From the NCBI RefSeq assembly GCF_014873875.1, contig NZ_JADBEM010000001.1:8184001-8248000 (forward strand): a stretch of DNA of 64,000 bases. Reading direction: 5' to 3'. The stretch is from Actinopolymorpha pittospori. GTDB taxonomy: Bacteria > Actinomycetota > Actinomycetes > Propionibacteriales > Actinopolymorphaceae. Of the stretch, positions 1 to 8,489 are shown piece by piece. The notes under the pieces are model-generated. The model saw nothing but the letters and a program-made list of their open reading frames with translations. It had not been told where the DNA came from and made no database searches. Positions within the stretch are counted from its first letter, which is position 1. The number at the start of each line of letters is the position of its first letter. Both the position numbers and the translations under genes were made by a program.

Positions 1-417
1 AACGCGCCGGTGCGGGAGCGTCCCGACCGTCCCGTGCCGCCGATCCTCGTCGCCGGTGTCCGGCCGCGGATGCTGGACCTGACCGCGCAGTACGCCGACG
101 TCTGGAACCTAGCGTGGTACGGCCTGCCGAACGACCGCTTCCGGGAGGCCAACGCCGCGCTCGACGAGGCGTGCCGCAAGATCGACCGCGACCCGGCCAC
201 CCTGGCGCGCACCGCGGGCATCCTGGTCGGCACGCCGTCGGGGGACGACGAAGGCGACCAGCGCGTCGTCCCCGCCGACCCGGCGCGGATCGCGGCCGCG
301 TTCGCCGCCTGGGCGGCGGAGGGAGTCTCGGAGCTCATCTGCCGACCGGACCCGTCCGACGCGGCGACAGTGAGCGTGATCGCGGACGGCTACGCCCGCT
401 ACCGCGCGGGTGCCTGA
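1..417 (+). CDS. LLM-class (luciferase-like) flavin oxidoreductase, C-terminal fragment
   Basis: The reading frame is already open at base 1, so this is the 3' part of a gene whose start lies outside the window; about 138 codons are visible. The protein shows the C-terminal part of the bacterial luciferase-like monooxygenase / F420-dependent oxidoreductase fold, with the 'PPILVAGVRPRMLDLTAQYAD.WN' type segment in which the gene product checks a cofactor pocket near the end of the barrel, followed by 'FREANAALDEACRKIDRDP'. The GTG at 10 is internal and should not be taken as the start. The cofactor (F420 or FMN) and substrate cannot be told from this fragment. The gene is convergent with acVLRF1, 35 bases away. 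Confidence 0.75.
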   Translation, partial: NAPVRERPDRPVPPILVAGVRPRMLDLTAQYADVWNLAWYGLPNDRFREANAALDEACRKIDRDPATLARTAGILVGTPSGDDEGDQRVVPADPARIAAAFAAWAAEGVSELICRPDPSDAATVSVIADGYARYRAGA

Positions 418-452
418 GCAGCCGCGCGGACGAACGCACTCGGCCCACCTGC

Positions 453-1160
453 TCAGGCTGGCTGGGTCAGCCTGATCCGCACCGCGCGGAACTCCTCCGG
501 GGTGTTCCGGAGCACGGCCAGCTTCGGGTCGGGCACGTGCAGGTGTGGGCCGGTGACCAGCGTCCGTAGCGGAGCGAGCCGGGCGTCCTCGAGCACCTGC
601 GCCACGGCTCGCCGGTCGCCGCCGACCACCATCGCGTCGAGGTCGGCCGCGTGCGGCAGGAGTACGCGCGCCACCACGTCCGCCGCGGCCTCGAAGGCTT
701 CGCGGGCCTGCTTCTCGCGGCGCCGGGCGAAGCGCTGCTGGGACCAGCCGCCAGCCGCGGTACGGCCCTGCACCAGGCGTGCGCCGACCTTCGACACCTC
801 GAGTCGCCGCCCGACGAAGACACCCGCGGCGTAGCCACCCATCCGGACCAACAGCACCCCGACGCGCCGGTCACGGGTGGCGTGGCCGACCAGACCGGCG
901 TCGGGCAGCGCGGGATTCGCCCGCAACGGCGGGAAGGGCACGGTGCACTCGGCCCGGGCGCCGTCGGCGGCGACGAACGTCACCGTCTCCGCGCTCGCTC
1001 GCACGGCGTCGCCTCCGGTGTGCTCGCCCACCTCGGCGGCGCCGCCATGCCGCTCGAAGAAGCCGGCAAGCCAACGGTCGAGCCGTTCCGGCCCGACCGT
1101 CAGGTCCCGCTCCGTGCGCTCCGGCTCAGACGTTGAAGCCGAGGGCACGGAGCTGCTCAC
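453..1160 (-). CDS. acVLRF1-family peptidyl-tRNA hydrolase (actinobacterial Vms1-like release factor)
   Basis: About 235 residues. The segment AAGGWSQQRFARRREKQ near residue 135 matches the glycine-glutamine release loop of the Vms1/eRF1-like (VLRF1) family, in which the Gln is thought to drive hydrolysis of peptidyl-tRNA on stalled ribosomes. It is followed by the basic helix and an eRF1-like C-terminal part (MVVGGDRRAVAQVLED). Predicted role: cytosolic ribosome-associated quality control, freeing nascent chains. It is the last gene of the SUF operon; the GTG at 1160 overlaps sufT by 35 bases and has only a weak AAGG upstream, so a start at GTG 1148 or slightly later is possible. Family assignment is from motif recognition; the coupling to Fe-S assembly is an observation of gene order only. 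Confidence 0.8.
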   Translation of the reverse strand: MSSSVPSASTSEPERTERDLTVGPERLDRWLAGFFERHGGAAEVGEHTGGDAVRASAETVTFVAADGARAECTVPFPPLRANPALPDAGLVGHATRDRRVGVLLVRMGGYAAGVFVGRRLEVSKVGARLVQGRTAAGGWSQQRFARRREKQAREAFEAAADVVARVLLPHAADLDAMVVGGDRRAVAQVLEDARLAPLRTLVTGPHLHVPDPKLAVLRNTPEEFRAVRIRLTQPA

Positions 1161-1449
1161 GGCCTTCGTCGGTGATCTTGTCCGGCCCCCACGGCGGCAT
1201 CCAGACCCAGTTGATCCGGAAGGCCTCCACGATCCCGTCGAGGGCGACCTGCGTCTGGTCCTCGATCACGTCGGTGAGCGGGCAGGCGGCGGAGGTGAGG
1301 GTCATGTCGATGGTGGCGACGTTGTCTTCGTCCAACACCACGCCGTAGACGAGACCGAGGTCGACGACGTTGATGCCCAGTTCGGGGTCGACGACGTCCT
1401 TCAGCGCCTCGAGGAGGTCGTCCTCACTCGTCTTCACAGCGTCGGCCAT
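1126..1449 (-). CDS. sufT: Metal-sulfur cluster assembly factor SufT (MIP18/DUF59 family)
   Basis: A 107-residue single-domain protein of the DUF59/MIP18 family. Visible marks are the N-terminal VVDPELGINVVDLGLVYGV segment, the TLTSAACPLTDVI stretch with the conserved cysteine near residue 56, and the VWMPPWGPDKITDEGREQL end. The family helps mature or deliver Fe-S clusters to target proteins in the cytosol. Its ATG overlaps the sufU stop codon (ATGA at 1446-1449), so it is translationally coupled to sufU as in other actinobacterial SUF operons. Confidence 0.9.
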   Translation of the reverse strand: MADAVKTSEDDLLEALKDVVDPELGINVVDLGLVYGVVLDEDNVATIDMTLTSAACPLTDVIEDQTQVALDGIVEAFRINWVWMPPWGPDKITDEGREQLRALGFNV

Positions 1450-1985
1450 CAGCCGACTCCCTTCTCGTTGCGGTGGTCCTGCGCGGACTCGGCCGCTCCA
1501 TCGTTGGAGGACACCTCGCCGTCACCCCGTGCCTGCGCCTGCAGCGTCGCGTCCTTCCAGGCCATCCAGGACAGCAGCGCGCACTTGATCCGGGCGGGGT
1601 ACTTCGAGACGCCCGCGAACGCGATGCCGTCCTCGAGTACGTCCTCGTCGGGCTCGGCCTGCCCCTTGGACTGCATGAGGGCGAGGAACTCGTCGTGCAG
1701 ATGCAAGGCTTCCTTGACGCTCTTGCCCAGCAGCAGGTCGTGCATGACCGACGTGGCCGCCTGGCTGATCGAGCAGCCCATGCTTTCGTACGACACGTCC
1801 TCGACCCGGGCATCCTCGCCCGCACCGACCAGGTGGACGCGCAGGGTCACCTCGTCGCCGCAGGTCGGGTTGACGTGGTAGACCTCGGCCTCGAACGGAT
1901 CCCGCAGGCCCTTGCCGTGCGGGTTCTTGTAGTGGTCCAGGATGATGTCCTGGTACAACGCTTCGACCTGCATCAGGTCAGCCAC
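1449..1985 (-). CDS. sufU: SUF system sulfur-transfer protein SufU
   Basis: A 178-residue IscU-like protein with the three conserved cysteines in NPTCGDE (near residue 42), MGCSIS (near 70) and RIKCALLSW (near 134), plus Asp in the first motif; together these bind zinc in SufU proteins. It accepts persulfide sulfur from SufS and passes it to the SufBCD scaffold. The last 25 residues are an acidic, low-complexity tail typical of high-GC homologues. It lies 5 bases downstream of sufS and overlaps sufT by one base, inside the SUF operon. Confidence 0.93.
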   Translation of the reverse strand: MADLMQVEALYQDIILDHYKNPHGKGLRDPFEAEVYHVNPTCGDEVTLRVHLVGAGEDARVEDVSYESMGCSISQAATSVMHDLLLGKSVKEALHLHDEFLALMQSKGQAEPDEDVLEDGIAFAGVSKYPARIKCALLSWMAWKDATLQAQARGDGEVSSNDGAAESAQDHRNEKGVG

Positions 1986-1990
1986 CGCCC

Positions 1991-3349
1991 TCAGCTTGTC
2001 CCGGTCCCGTCAGGGTACGCACCCGCGGCCCCTCCGGTGACTCCGAAGAAACGCTTGACCTGTTCGATCCCCTCGGCCAGCACGTCGATCTCGGCCCGGG
2101 TGTTGTACAGGTAGAACGTCGCCCTGGTCGTCGCCGGAATCTTGAACCGACGCACGATCGGCCAGGCACAGTGATGGCCCACACGGACCGCGATCCCGAG
2201 TTCGTCGAGCACCTGTCCCACGTCGTGGGGGTGGATCTCCTCGACGACGAACGACACCGCGCCGCCACGTGCCTCGGCGGTCGGCGGTCCGATCACGCGG
2301 ACCCCGGAGATCGAGGACAGCCGCTCCAGCGCGTAGGCCGTGAGGTCGTGCTCGTGCGCCGCCACGGCTTCCATGCCGACGGCGGTCAGATAGTCGACCG
2401 CGGCACCGAGGCCGACCACCTGCGCGATGTTGGGCACGCCCGCCTCGAACCGCTGCGGCGGCGGAGCGAACGTCGTTCCCTCCATCCGGACGACCTCGAT
2501 CATGGATCCGCCGGTCAGGAACGGCGGCATCGCCTCCAACAGCTCACGCCGCCCGACAAGGACGCCGACGCCCGTCGGTCCCAGCATCTTGTGGCCGGAG
2601 AAGACGAGGAAGTCGACGTCGAGCCGCGCGAAGTCGACCGGCTGGTGCGGAACCGACTGGGCCGCGTCGACCACGACCAGCGCGCCCATCGCGTGCGCCC
2701 GCGGAACGATCAGGTCGAGCGGGTTGACCGTTCCGAGCACGTTGGACTGCTGGGTGAGTGCCACCAGCTTGGTCCGCTCGTTGATCAACGTGTCGATCTC
2801 GGACAGGTCCAGCCGACCGTCGTCGGTGATCCCGAACCAGCGCAGCGTCGCGCCCGTACGCTGGCACAGCATCTGCCACGGCACGAGGTTGGCGTGGTGC
2901 TCCATCTCGGTGACGACGACCTCGTCGCCTGGTCCGATCCGGAAGCGTTCGGCCTCCGGGCCGGCCGTGCTGGCGTTGCTCATCGCGTAGGCGACGAGGT
3001 TGATGCCCTCGGTGGCGTTCTTGGTGAAGACCACCTCGCCCGCCTCCGCGCCGACGAAGGCCGCGATGCGCGCCCGCGCCGACTCGTAGAGGTCGGTCGC
3101 CTCCTCGGCGAGCCGGTGCGCGCCCCGGTGGACGGCGGCGTTGTGCTGCTCGTAGAAGTCGCGCTCGGCGTCGAGGACCTGGCGCGGCTTGTGCGAGGTG
3201 GCCCCGCTGTCGAGGTAGACGAGCGGGCGGCCGCCGGGCAGCACCCGCTCCAGGATCGGGAAGTCCTTCCGGATCCTTTCGACGTCCAGGGTGGCGCCCT
3301 TCCAGCCCTTGGCGGGCGTGGGAGTAGGCGTCCCCGGCGAAGCGGTCAC
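1991..3349 (-). CDS. sufS: Cysteine desulfurase SufS
   Basis: A 452-residue class V PLP enzyme that removes sulfur from cysteine to give alanine and an enzyme-bound persulfide. The PLP lysine is in FSGHKMLGPTG, the catalytic cysteine in RVGHHCAWP near the C-terminus, and the cofactor-stacking region in TEMEHHANLVPWQ. The short lobe around the cysteine is the SufS (group II) type and needs the SufU partner encoded immediately downstream. The GTG start overlaps the sufC stop (GTGA, 3346-3349). The first 20 residues are Pro/Thr-rich and not conserved in the family. Confidence 0.95.
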   Translation of the reverse strand: MTASPGTPTPTPAKGWKGATLDVERIRKDFPILERVLPGGRPLVYLDSGATSHKPRQVLDAERDFYEQHNAAVHRGAHRLAEEATDLYESARARIAAFVGAEAGEVVFTKNATEGINLVAYAMSNASTAGPEAERFRIGPGDEVVVTEMEHHANLVPWQMLCQRTGATLRWFGITDDGRLDLSEIDTLINERTKLVALTQQSNVLGTVNPLDLIVPRAHAMGALVVVDAAQSVPHQPVDFARLDVDFLVFSGHKMLGPTGVGVLVGRRELLEAMPPFLTGGSMIEVVRMEGTTFAPPPQRFEAGVPNIAQVVGLGAAVDYLTAVGMEAVAAHEHDLTAYALERLSSISGVRVIGPPTAEARGGAVSFVVEEIHPHDVGQVLDELGIAVRVGHHCAWPIVRRFKIPATTRATFYLYNTRAEIDVLAEGIEQVKRFFGVTGGAAGAYPDGTGTS

Positions 3350-4110
3350 GAAGATGCGCCTGCCTTCACGTAGCTCGCGTACCCCTCGGACTCCAGCTTC
3401 TCCGCGAGTTCGGGGCCGCCCTCCTCGGCGACCCGGCCGTCGACGAAGACGTGCACGTGGTCGGGGGTGATGTACCGCAGGATGCGGGTGTAGTGAGTGA
3501 TGAGCAGAACGCCCTTGTCACCCTTGGCGTGGAACCTGTTGACGCCGTCGGAGACGACCTTCAACGCGTCGATGTCGAGGCCGGAGTCGGTCTCGTCGAG
3601 GATCGCGAACTTCGGGTCGAGCAGCTCCAGCTGGACGATCTCGTGCCGCTTCTTCTCACCACCGGAGAAGCCCTCGTTGACGTTGCGCTGGGCGAAGTCG
3701 GCGTCCATGCCCATCTGGTCGAGAGCGCCGTTGACCTCCTTGACCCACTTGCGCAGGTTCGGTGCCTGGCCGTCGACCGCGCCCTTCGCCGTACGCAGGA
3801 AGTTGGCGACCGAGACGCCGGCGACCTCCACGGGGTACTGCATGGCGAGGAACAGCCCGGCGCGGGCCCGCTCGTCGACGGTCTTGCTGAGGACGTCCTC
3901 GCCGTCGAGCGTGACGCTCCCGCCGGTGACCTGGTACTTCGGGTGGCCGGCGATGGAGTAGGCGAGGGTCGACTTGCCCGAGCCGTTCGGGCCCATGATG
4001 GCGTGGGTCTCCCCCGACTTCACGGTCAGGTTGACCCCACGCAGGATCTCCTTCGGACCGGTCTCGGTCTCGACGGAGACGTGCAGGTCGCGAATCTCGA
4101 GGGTGCTCAC
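3346..4110 (-). CDS. sufC: Fe-S cluster assembly ATPase SufC
   Basis: A 254-residue ABC-type ATPase that powers the SufBCD scaffold; it is soluble, not a transporter. Walker A is GPNGSGKSTLAYS near residue 40, the signature is FSGGEKKRHEI near 147, and Walker B is FAILDETDSGLDID, with the DETDSGLD sequence characteristic of SufC. The GTG start lies 26 bases after the Rieske gene. Position between the Rieske ferredoxin and sufS is the normal actinobacterial order. Confidence 0.95.
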   Translation of the reverse strand: MSTLEIRDLHVSVETETGPKEILRGVNLTVKSGETHAIMGPNGSGKSTLAYSIAGHPKYQVTGGSVTLDGEDVLSKTVDERARAGLFLAMQYPVEVAGVSVANFLRTAKGAVDGQAPNLRKWVKEVNGALDQMGMDADFAQRNVNEGFSGGEKKRHEIVQLELLDPKFAILDETDSGLDIDALKVVSDGVNRFHAKGDKGVLLITHYTRILRYITPDHVHVFVDGRVAEEGGPELAEKLESEGYASYVKAGASS

Positions 4111-4136
4111 GGAAGTTCAGGCTCCAGTTCTACAGG

Positions 4137-4469
4137 TCAGTCTGTGGTGTTGAGCGGGTGGTGGACGTCGACCAGGACGTCGTCTCCGTCGACCTTCACC
4201 GGGTAGACCGGCACGGGTGTGGTCGCCGGGAGGCCCGTGGGCGTCCCGCTGGTCAGGTCGAAGCGCGAACCGTGCAGCCAGCACTCGATCTCGCCGTCCT
4301 CGACGTCGCCCTCGGACAGGGCGACCTCCGCGTGGGAGCAGACGTCGTGGATCGCGTGCACCTGGCCCTCGCTGCGCACGACCGCGACGGGCACCCCGTC
4401 CACGACCACACCCACCGCTCCGGTCTCGGGCAGGTCGGCCAGCGGACAGGCGCGCTGGTAGTCGGTCAC
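4137..4469 (-). CDS. Rieske [2Fe-2S] ferredoxin of the SUF operon
   Basis: A 110-residue small Rieske protein. The cluster ligands are visible as C-S-H in VCSHAEVALS (near residue 44) and C-W-L-H in IECWLHGSRFDL (near 63), giving the Cys-x-His ... Cys-x2-His pattern of non-heme oxygenase ferredoxin subunits. It is placed between sufD and sufC, an arrangement conserved in actinobacteria; it may supply electrons during cluster assembly, but that is inference. The GTG start overlaps the sufD stop (4466-4469). Confidence 0.9.
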   Translation of the reverse strand: MTDYQRACPLADLPETGAVGVVVDGVPVAVVRSEGQVHAIHDVCSHAEVALSEGDVEDGEIECWLHGSRFDLTSGTPTGLPATTPVPVYPVKVDGDDVLVDVHHPLNTTD

Positions 4470-5806
4470 GCACCCACCTCCCTCGTGCTGCCGGCCACGG
4501 TGGCGCCCGAGGACGCGGGCGCCAGGCCGGCGCTGCGCTCGAGTTCGTCCTCGACGTGTCGCATCAACCGGTCGCGCAGCTCAGGGACGCCGACGTGGCG
4601 GACCAGGTCGGCGAAGAAGCCGTGCACGACCAGCCGCCTCGCCTCGTCGACGGGGATGCCGCGCGCCTGGAGGTAGAACAGCTGCTCGTCGTCGAAGCGT
4701 CCGGTCGCACTCGCGTGGCCGGCGCCCTCGATCTCGCCGGTCTCGATCTCGAGGTTCGGCACGGAGTCGGCGCGGCAGCCATCTGTCAACATCAGGTTGC
4801 GGTTGTGCTCGTAGGTCTGGATGCCCTCGGCCACCTTGCGGATCAGCACGTCGCCGACCCAGACGGTGTGGGCGCCCTTCCCCTGCAACGCACCCTTGTA
4901 CTCGACGTTGCTCTTGGTGTGCGGGGCGTTGTGGTCGACGAAGAGCCGGTGCTCGAGGTGCTGGTCGGAGTCGGCGAAGTACAGGCCGAGCGCCTCGACC
5001 TCTCCACCCGGGCCGGCGTACTCCACCTGGGTCTGCAGTCGCACCAGGTCGCCGCCGAAGGTGACCACCACGTGCTTGACGTGGGCGTCGCGCCCGACGC
5101 GGAGCGCCTGGTGGCCCGCGTGTACGGCGTCGTCGGCCCAGTCCTGCACCGACACCAGCGTGACCTTCGCCCCGTCACCGACGCGGACCTCGACGTTGTC
5201 GGCGAACGTCGCCGAACCCACGTGGTCGAGGATGAGCACGGCCTCGGCGTAGGGCTCGACGTCGACGAACGTGTGCCCGTAGCTCGCCCCGTCACCCACC
5301 TCGCCGCGGACCGTCACGACCGTCGGAGTCTGCGGCCGCGCCTCGGCGGGCACGGTCAGGACCGTGGCCGAGGTGAACGACGTCCAGGCCTGCGCGCTCA
5401 CCCGGTCACCGGGCGAGTAGACCGAGCCGAGCCGCTGGTCGTCGCGGCCGACGGTCTCGACCCGGACGTCCGGCGCCGCGTCGATGTCGACGACGACCTT
5501 CCCGGTGGCCGCCGCGGAGCTGTCGGTGAGGCCACGCAGCCGCTTCAGCGGCGTGAACCGCCACACCTCCTCCCGGCCGTTCGGGACCGGGTGGTCGGCG
5601 AGGTCGAAGGAGCCTTCCGGGTGCAGGTGAGAGGCCGGCTTGGACTCCGCCCCCGCACCGTGGGAGTGCGGCTGGGCGGCCGAGGCAGCCGGGGTCGCCG
5701 GCGGGCCGGCGGCTGCGCCGGTGTCGGGCGAGAGCACCTGGGAAGCGACGGCAGCGCGGTCGTGCGCCGCCTCCTCGCCGGTGCTGATCTGGTCGTGGTC
5801 GGGCAT
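4466..5806 (-). CDS. sufD: Fe-S cluster assembly protein SufD
   Basis: SufD scaffold component, about 446 residues from the ATG at 5806 (MPDHDQIS). The right-handed beta-helix core is seen from EEVWRFTPLKRL onward, and the conserved C-terminal segment FDDEQLFYLQARGIPVDEARRL is the same motif found in SufB. SufD pairs with SufB and SufC in the SufBC2D scaffold. An upstream GTG at 5887 would add 27 residues (basic, low-complexity, no ribosome site), so the ATG at 5806 is preferred, although it leaves a 93-base gap after sufB. The first 75 residues are Ala/Pro/His-rich and look disordered. Confidence 0.92.
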   Translation of the reverse strand: MPDHDQISTGEEAAHDRAAVASQVLSPDTGAAAGPPATPAASAAQPHSHGAGAESKPASHLHPEGSFDLADHPVPNGREEVWRFTPLKRLRGLTDSSAAATGKVVVDIDAAPDVRVETVGRDDQRLGSVYSPGDRVSAQAWTSFTSATVLTVPAEARPQTPTVVTVRGEVGDGASYGHTFVDVEPYAEAVLILDHVGSATFADNVEVRVGDGAKVTLVSVQDWADDAVHAGHQALRVGRDAHVKHVVVTFGGDLVRLQTQVEYAGPGGEVEALGLYFADSDQHLEHRLFVDHNAPHTKSNVEYKGALQGKGAHTVWVGDVLIRKVAEGIQTYEHNRNLMLTDGCRADSVPNLEIETGEIEGAGHASATGRFDDEQLFYLQARGIPVDEARRLVVHGFFADLVRHVGVPELRDRLMRHVEDELERSAGLAPASSGATVAGSTREVGA

Positions 5807-5899
5807 GTCGGGTGTCGCTCTCACCTTCTCGTCGTACGAACTGGGCGTCGGCCAGCCGGTGCGCCGCGGTGATCCGCGGCGTCGCACCGGCCCGCTGGG

Positions 5900-7312
5900 T
5901 CAGCCGACGGCCCCCTCCATCTGCAGCTCGATCAGCCGGTTCATCTCCAGTGCGTACTCCATCGGCAGCTCGCGGGCGATCGGCTCCACGAACCCGCGGA
6001 CGATCATCGCCATCGCCTCGTCCTCGTTGAGCCCACGGCTCATGAGGTAGAAGAGCTGGTCGTCGGTGACCTTGGACACCGTGGCCTCGTGGGCCATCTC
6101 CACGTCGTCCTCGCGGACGTCGACGTAGGGGTAGGTGTCGGACCGGCTCACCGTGTCGATGAGGAGTGCGTCGCACTTCACCGTGCTCTTGGAGTGGTCG
6201 GCGCCGTCCTGCACCTCGACCAGGCCGCGGTAGGAGGTGCGGCCACCGCCACGCGCGACCGACTTGGAGATGATCGAGGAGGACGTGTGCGGCGCGCAGT
6301 GCACCATCTTGGCGCCCGCGTCCTGGTGCTGGCCCTCGCCGGCGAACGCGATCGAGAGGGTCTCGCCCTTGGCGTGCTCACCCATGAGGTAGATCGCCGG
6401 GTACTTCATGGTGATCTTCGAGCCGAGGTTGCCGTCGACCCACTCCATCGTCGCGCCCTCGGCCGCGGTCGCCCGCTTGGTGACGAGGTTGTAGACGTTG
6501 TTGGACCAGTTCTGGATCGTGGTGTAGCGGCAGCGGGCGTTCTTCTTCACGATGATCTCGACCACCGCGGAGTGCAGCGAGTCGGTGGAGTAGATCGGCG
6601 CCGTACAACCCTCGACATAGTGCACGTAGGCACCCTCGTCGACGATGATCAGCGTCCGCTCGAACTGCCCCATGTTCTCGGTGTTGATCCGGAAGTAGGC
6701 CTGCAGCGGGATCTCCACGTGCACGCCCGGCGGAACGTAGATGAAGGAGCCTCCGGACCAGACCGCCGTGTTGAGCCCGGCGAACTTGTTGTCGCCGGCC
6801 GGGATCACCGTGCCGAAGTACTCCTGGAACAGCTCCGGGTGCTCACGCAGACCGGTGTCGGTGTCGACGAAGATGACGCCCTGCTGCTCGAGGTCCTCAC
6901 GGATCTTGTGGTAGACGACCTCCGACTCGTACTGCGCCGCGACACCGGCGATCAGGCGCTGCTTCTCCGCCTCCGGGATGCCGAGCTTGTCGTAGGTGTT
7001 CTTGATGTCCGCGGGCAGCTCGTCCCAGGTCGTCGCCTGCTTCTCCGTGGAGCGCACGAAGTACTTGATGTTGTCGAAGTCGATCGTCGACAGGTCGGCG
7101 CCCCAGGTCGGCAGCGGCTTGCGGTAGAAGTACTTGAGTCCCCGCAGCCGCATGTCGAGCATCCACTCGGGCTCGTTCTTGAGCGCCGAGATGTTGCGGA
7201 CGACATCCTCGGACAGGCCACGTTTCGCCGTGGCGCCCGCACTGTCTGAGTCCGCCCAGCCGTACTGGTACCGGCCCAGCCCCTCGAGTTCGGGATGCGC
7301 GGTCGTGGTCAT
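5900..7312 (-). CDS. sufB: Fe-S cluster assembly protein SufB
   Basis: A 470-residue SufB, the scaffold subunit on which [4Fe-4S] clusters form. Recognisable segments include YFVRSTEKQ, GSFIYVPPGVHVEIPLQAYF, EGCTAPIYST with a conserved cysteine, and the C-terminal ATVSKVTDDQLFYLMSRGL. The ATG at 7312 is chosen because it overlaps the sufR stop codon (ATGA) and has a GGAGGA ribosome site about 8 bases upstream; the open frame upstream to 7426 lies inside sufR. First structural gene of the operon. Confidence 0.96.
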   Translation of the reverse strand: MTTTAHPELEGLGRYQYGWADSDSAGATAKRGLSEDVVRNISALKNEPEWMLDMRLRGLKYFYRKPLPTWGADLSTIDFDNIKYFVRSTEKQATTWDELPADIKNTYDKLGIPEAEKQRLIAGVAAQYESEVVYHKIREDLEQQGVIFVDTDTGLREHPELFQEYFGTVIPAGDNKFAGLNTAVWSGGSFIYVPPGVHVEIPLQAYFRINTENMGQFERTLIIVDEGAYVHYVEGCTAPIYSTDSLHSAVVEIIVKKNARCRYTTIQNWSNNVYNLVTKRATAAEGATMEWVDGNLGSKITMKYPAIYLMGEHAKGETLSIAFAGEGQHQDAGAKMVHCAPHTSSSIISKSVARGGGRTSYRGLVEVQDGADHSKSTVKCDALLIDTVSRSDTYPYVDVREDDVEMAHEATVSKVTDDQLFYLMSRGLNEDEAMAMIVRGFVEPIARELPMEYALEMNRLIELQMEGAVG

Positions 7313-8133
7313 GAAGAGTTCCTCCCAGTCCGGGATGTGGCACTTCGGGTCGTGGGGTGGTCGGTTGGTTGCGGCTCGTCCTTGCTGGCGGCCACGACTT
7401 CGGAGCGGGGTACGTGGGTGGTGCACACACCGTCACCGTGCGCGATCGTGGCAAGGCGCTGGACGTGTCGCCCGAGGATTCGGGAGAACACCTCCGTCTC
7501 CGCCTCGCACAGCTGCGGGAACTGCTCGGCGACGTGAGCGACCGGGCAGTGGTGCTGGCACAACTGTTCGCCGGCCCCCGCCGGAGCGACCGACGCAGCG
7601 TACCCATCCTCGGTCAGCGCCTCGGCCAGCGCGCTTGTTCCCTCACCCTCGGGGGACGTGGCCGCGACCGAGCGGTAGCGCTCCTCGAGTCGGCCGACGA
7701 GCCGCCGGGCGAACGCCTCCAGGGCATCCTCCCCGCCGGTCTCACGGATGTAACGCAACGCGCTCACCGCGAGATCGTCGTAGGCCTGGTGGAACGCGCT
7801 CCGGCCGGCGTCGGTCAGCGCGAACACCTTCGCCGGGCGCCCGCGCCCGCGGGGACCGCGGATGCGCTGCTCACGGGACCCGACGACGCCCTCGGCCACC
7901 ATGGCGTCGAGGTGCCGCCGGATCGCGGCCGGAGTGACGCCCAGACGCTCGGCGAGCGCACCGGCGGTCTGTGGTCCACATTCGAGGATCACCCGGGCCA
8001 CCCGCTCACGGGTCGACTCGTGCGCGGCGTCGCGGTCCGGGCCCGCGGTCACGGCGTCAGACGCAGTGTCCACCGGCTCGGGGTGCGCCGCCGGCATGGC
8101 CGAAGCCACGAGAGACGACCGAGCGTTTTTCAC
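7309..8133 (-). CDS. sufR: SufR-type Fe-S-sensing transcriptional regulator
   Basis: A 274-residue winged-helix repressor. The DNA-binding helix-turn-helix is at about residues 45-85 (TAGALAERLGVTPAAIRRHLDAM), followed by the GRPAKVFALT wing. The C-terminal part carries cysteines in EQLCQHHCP, FPQLCEAET and DGVCTTHVP, the pattern expected for the [4Fe-4S]-binding SufR family that represses the suf operon when clusters are plentiful. It is the first gene of the operon and its stop overlaps the sufB start. The GTG at 8133 sits within a CACAA-N5-TTGTG palindrome and no ribosome site is seen, so the message may be leaderless or the true start may be the ATG at 8097. Confidence 0.9.
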   Translation of the reverse strand: MKNARSSLVASAMPAAHPEPVDTASDAVTAGPDRDAAHESTRERVARVILECGPQTAGALAERLGVTPAAIRRHLDAMVAEGVVGSREQRIRGPRGRGRPAKVFALTDAGRSAFHQAYDDLAVSALRYIRETGGEDALEAFARRLVGRLEERYRSVAATSPEGEGTSALAEALTEDGYAASVAPAGAGEQLCQHHCPVAHVAEQFPQLCEAETEVFSRILGRHVQRLATIAHGDGVCTTHVPRSEVVAASKDEPQPTDHPTTRSATSRTGRNSS

Positions 8134-8145
8134 AACGCCATTGTG
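8131..8145. promoter_or_regulatory. Palindrome at the sufR start, candidate SufR operator
   Basis: The sequence CACAACGCCATTGTG has perfect 5-base arms (CACAA / TTGTG) around 5 bases and overlaps the proposed GTG start of sufR. Such placement suits autorepression of the whole suf operon. That SufR binds here is inferred from position only. Confidence 0.45.
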
Positions 8146-8489
8146 CTGTTATTCACGCGGTCCTGCTAGTGAGGCCTGCCTAAGTCGGCGCCGTGAGCGG
8201 CTCGAACGGCCTGCGACCTTCGTCACATCCCGCCGAAGTCGTGCGGAGCGACCCTGCGCGGAAGGGTCCTGACGCGACCTCAGTGACATCGCACGCCAAG
8301 GTGACATGCCACACGAAAGCGACAGGCGCGACCTGCCGGAATCTGCACCGATCGGCCCGCGACCCCGTTCTCCCCTCCTGCCCACCCGTGCCGCCGGGCC
8401 GGTCGCCGGCCCGCGGACGAGCGTTCCGACACCCGCGTCCGCGGGTTCGCGGCGTTGTGGTCGCAAGGTCACGCCCTACACTCGCGAGG
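8146..8489. other. Divergent intergenic region between sufR and the ABC exporter
   Basis: About 340 bases without a convincing gene. It must hold the suf promoter (minus strand) and the exporter promoter (plus strand). It contains two direct copies of GTGACAT (in the 8281-8310 area). Its short open frames lack coding character. No riboswitch or clear sigma-70 box could be assigned. Confidence 0.5.
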
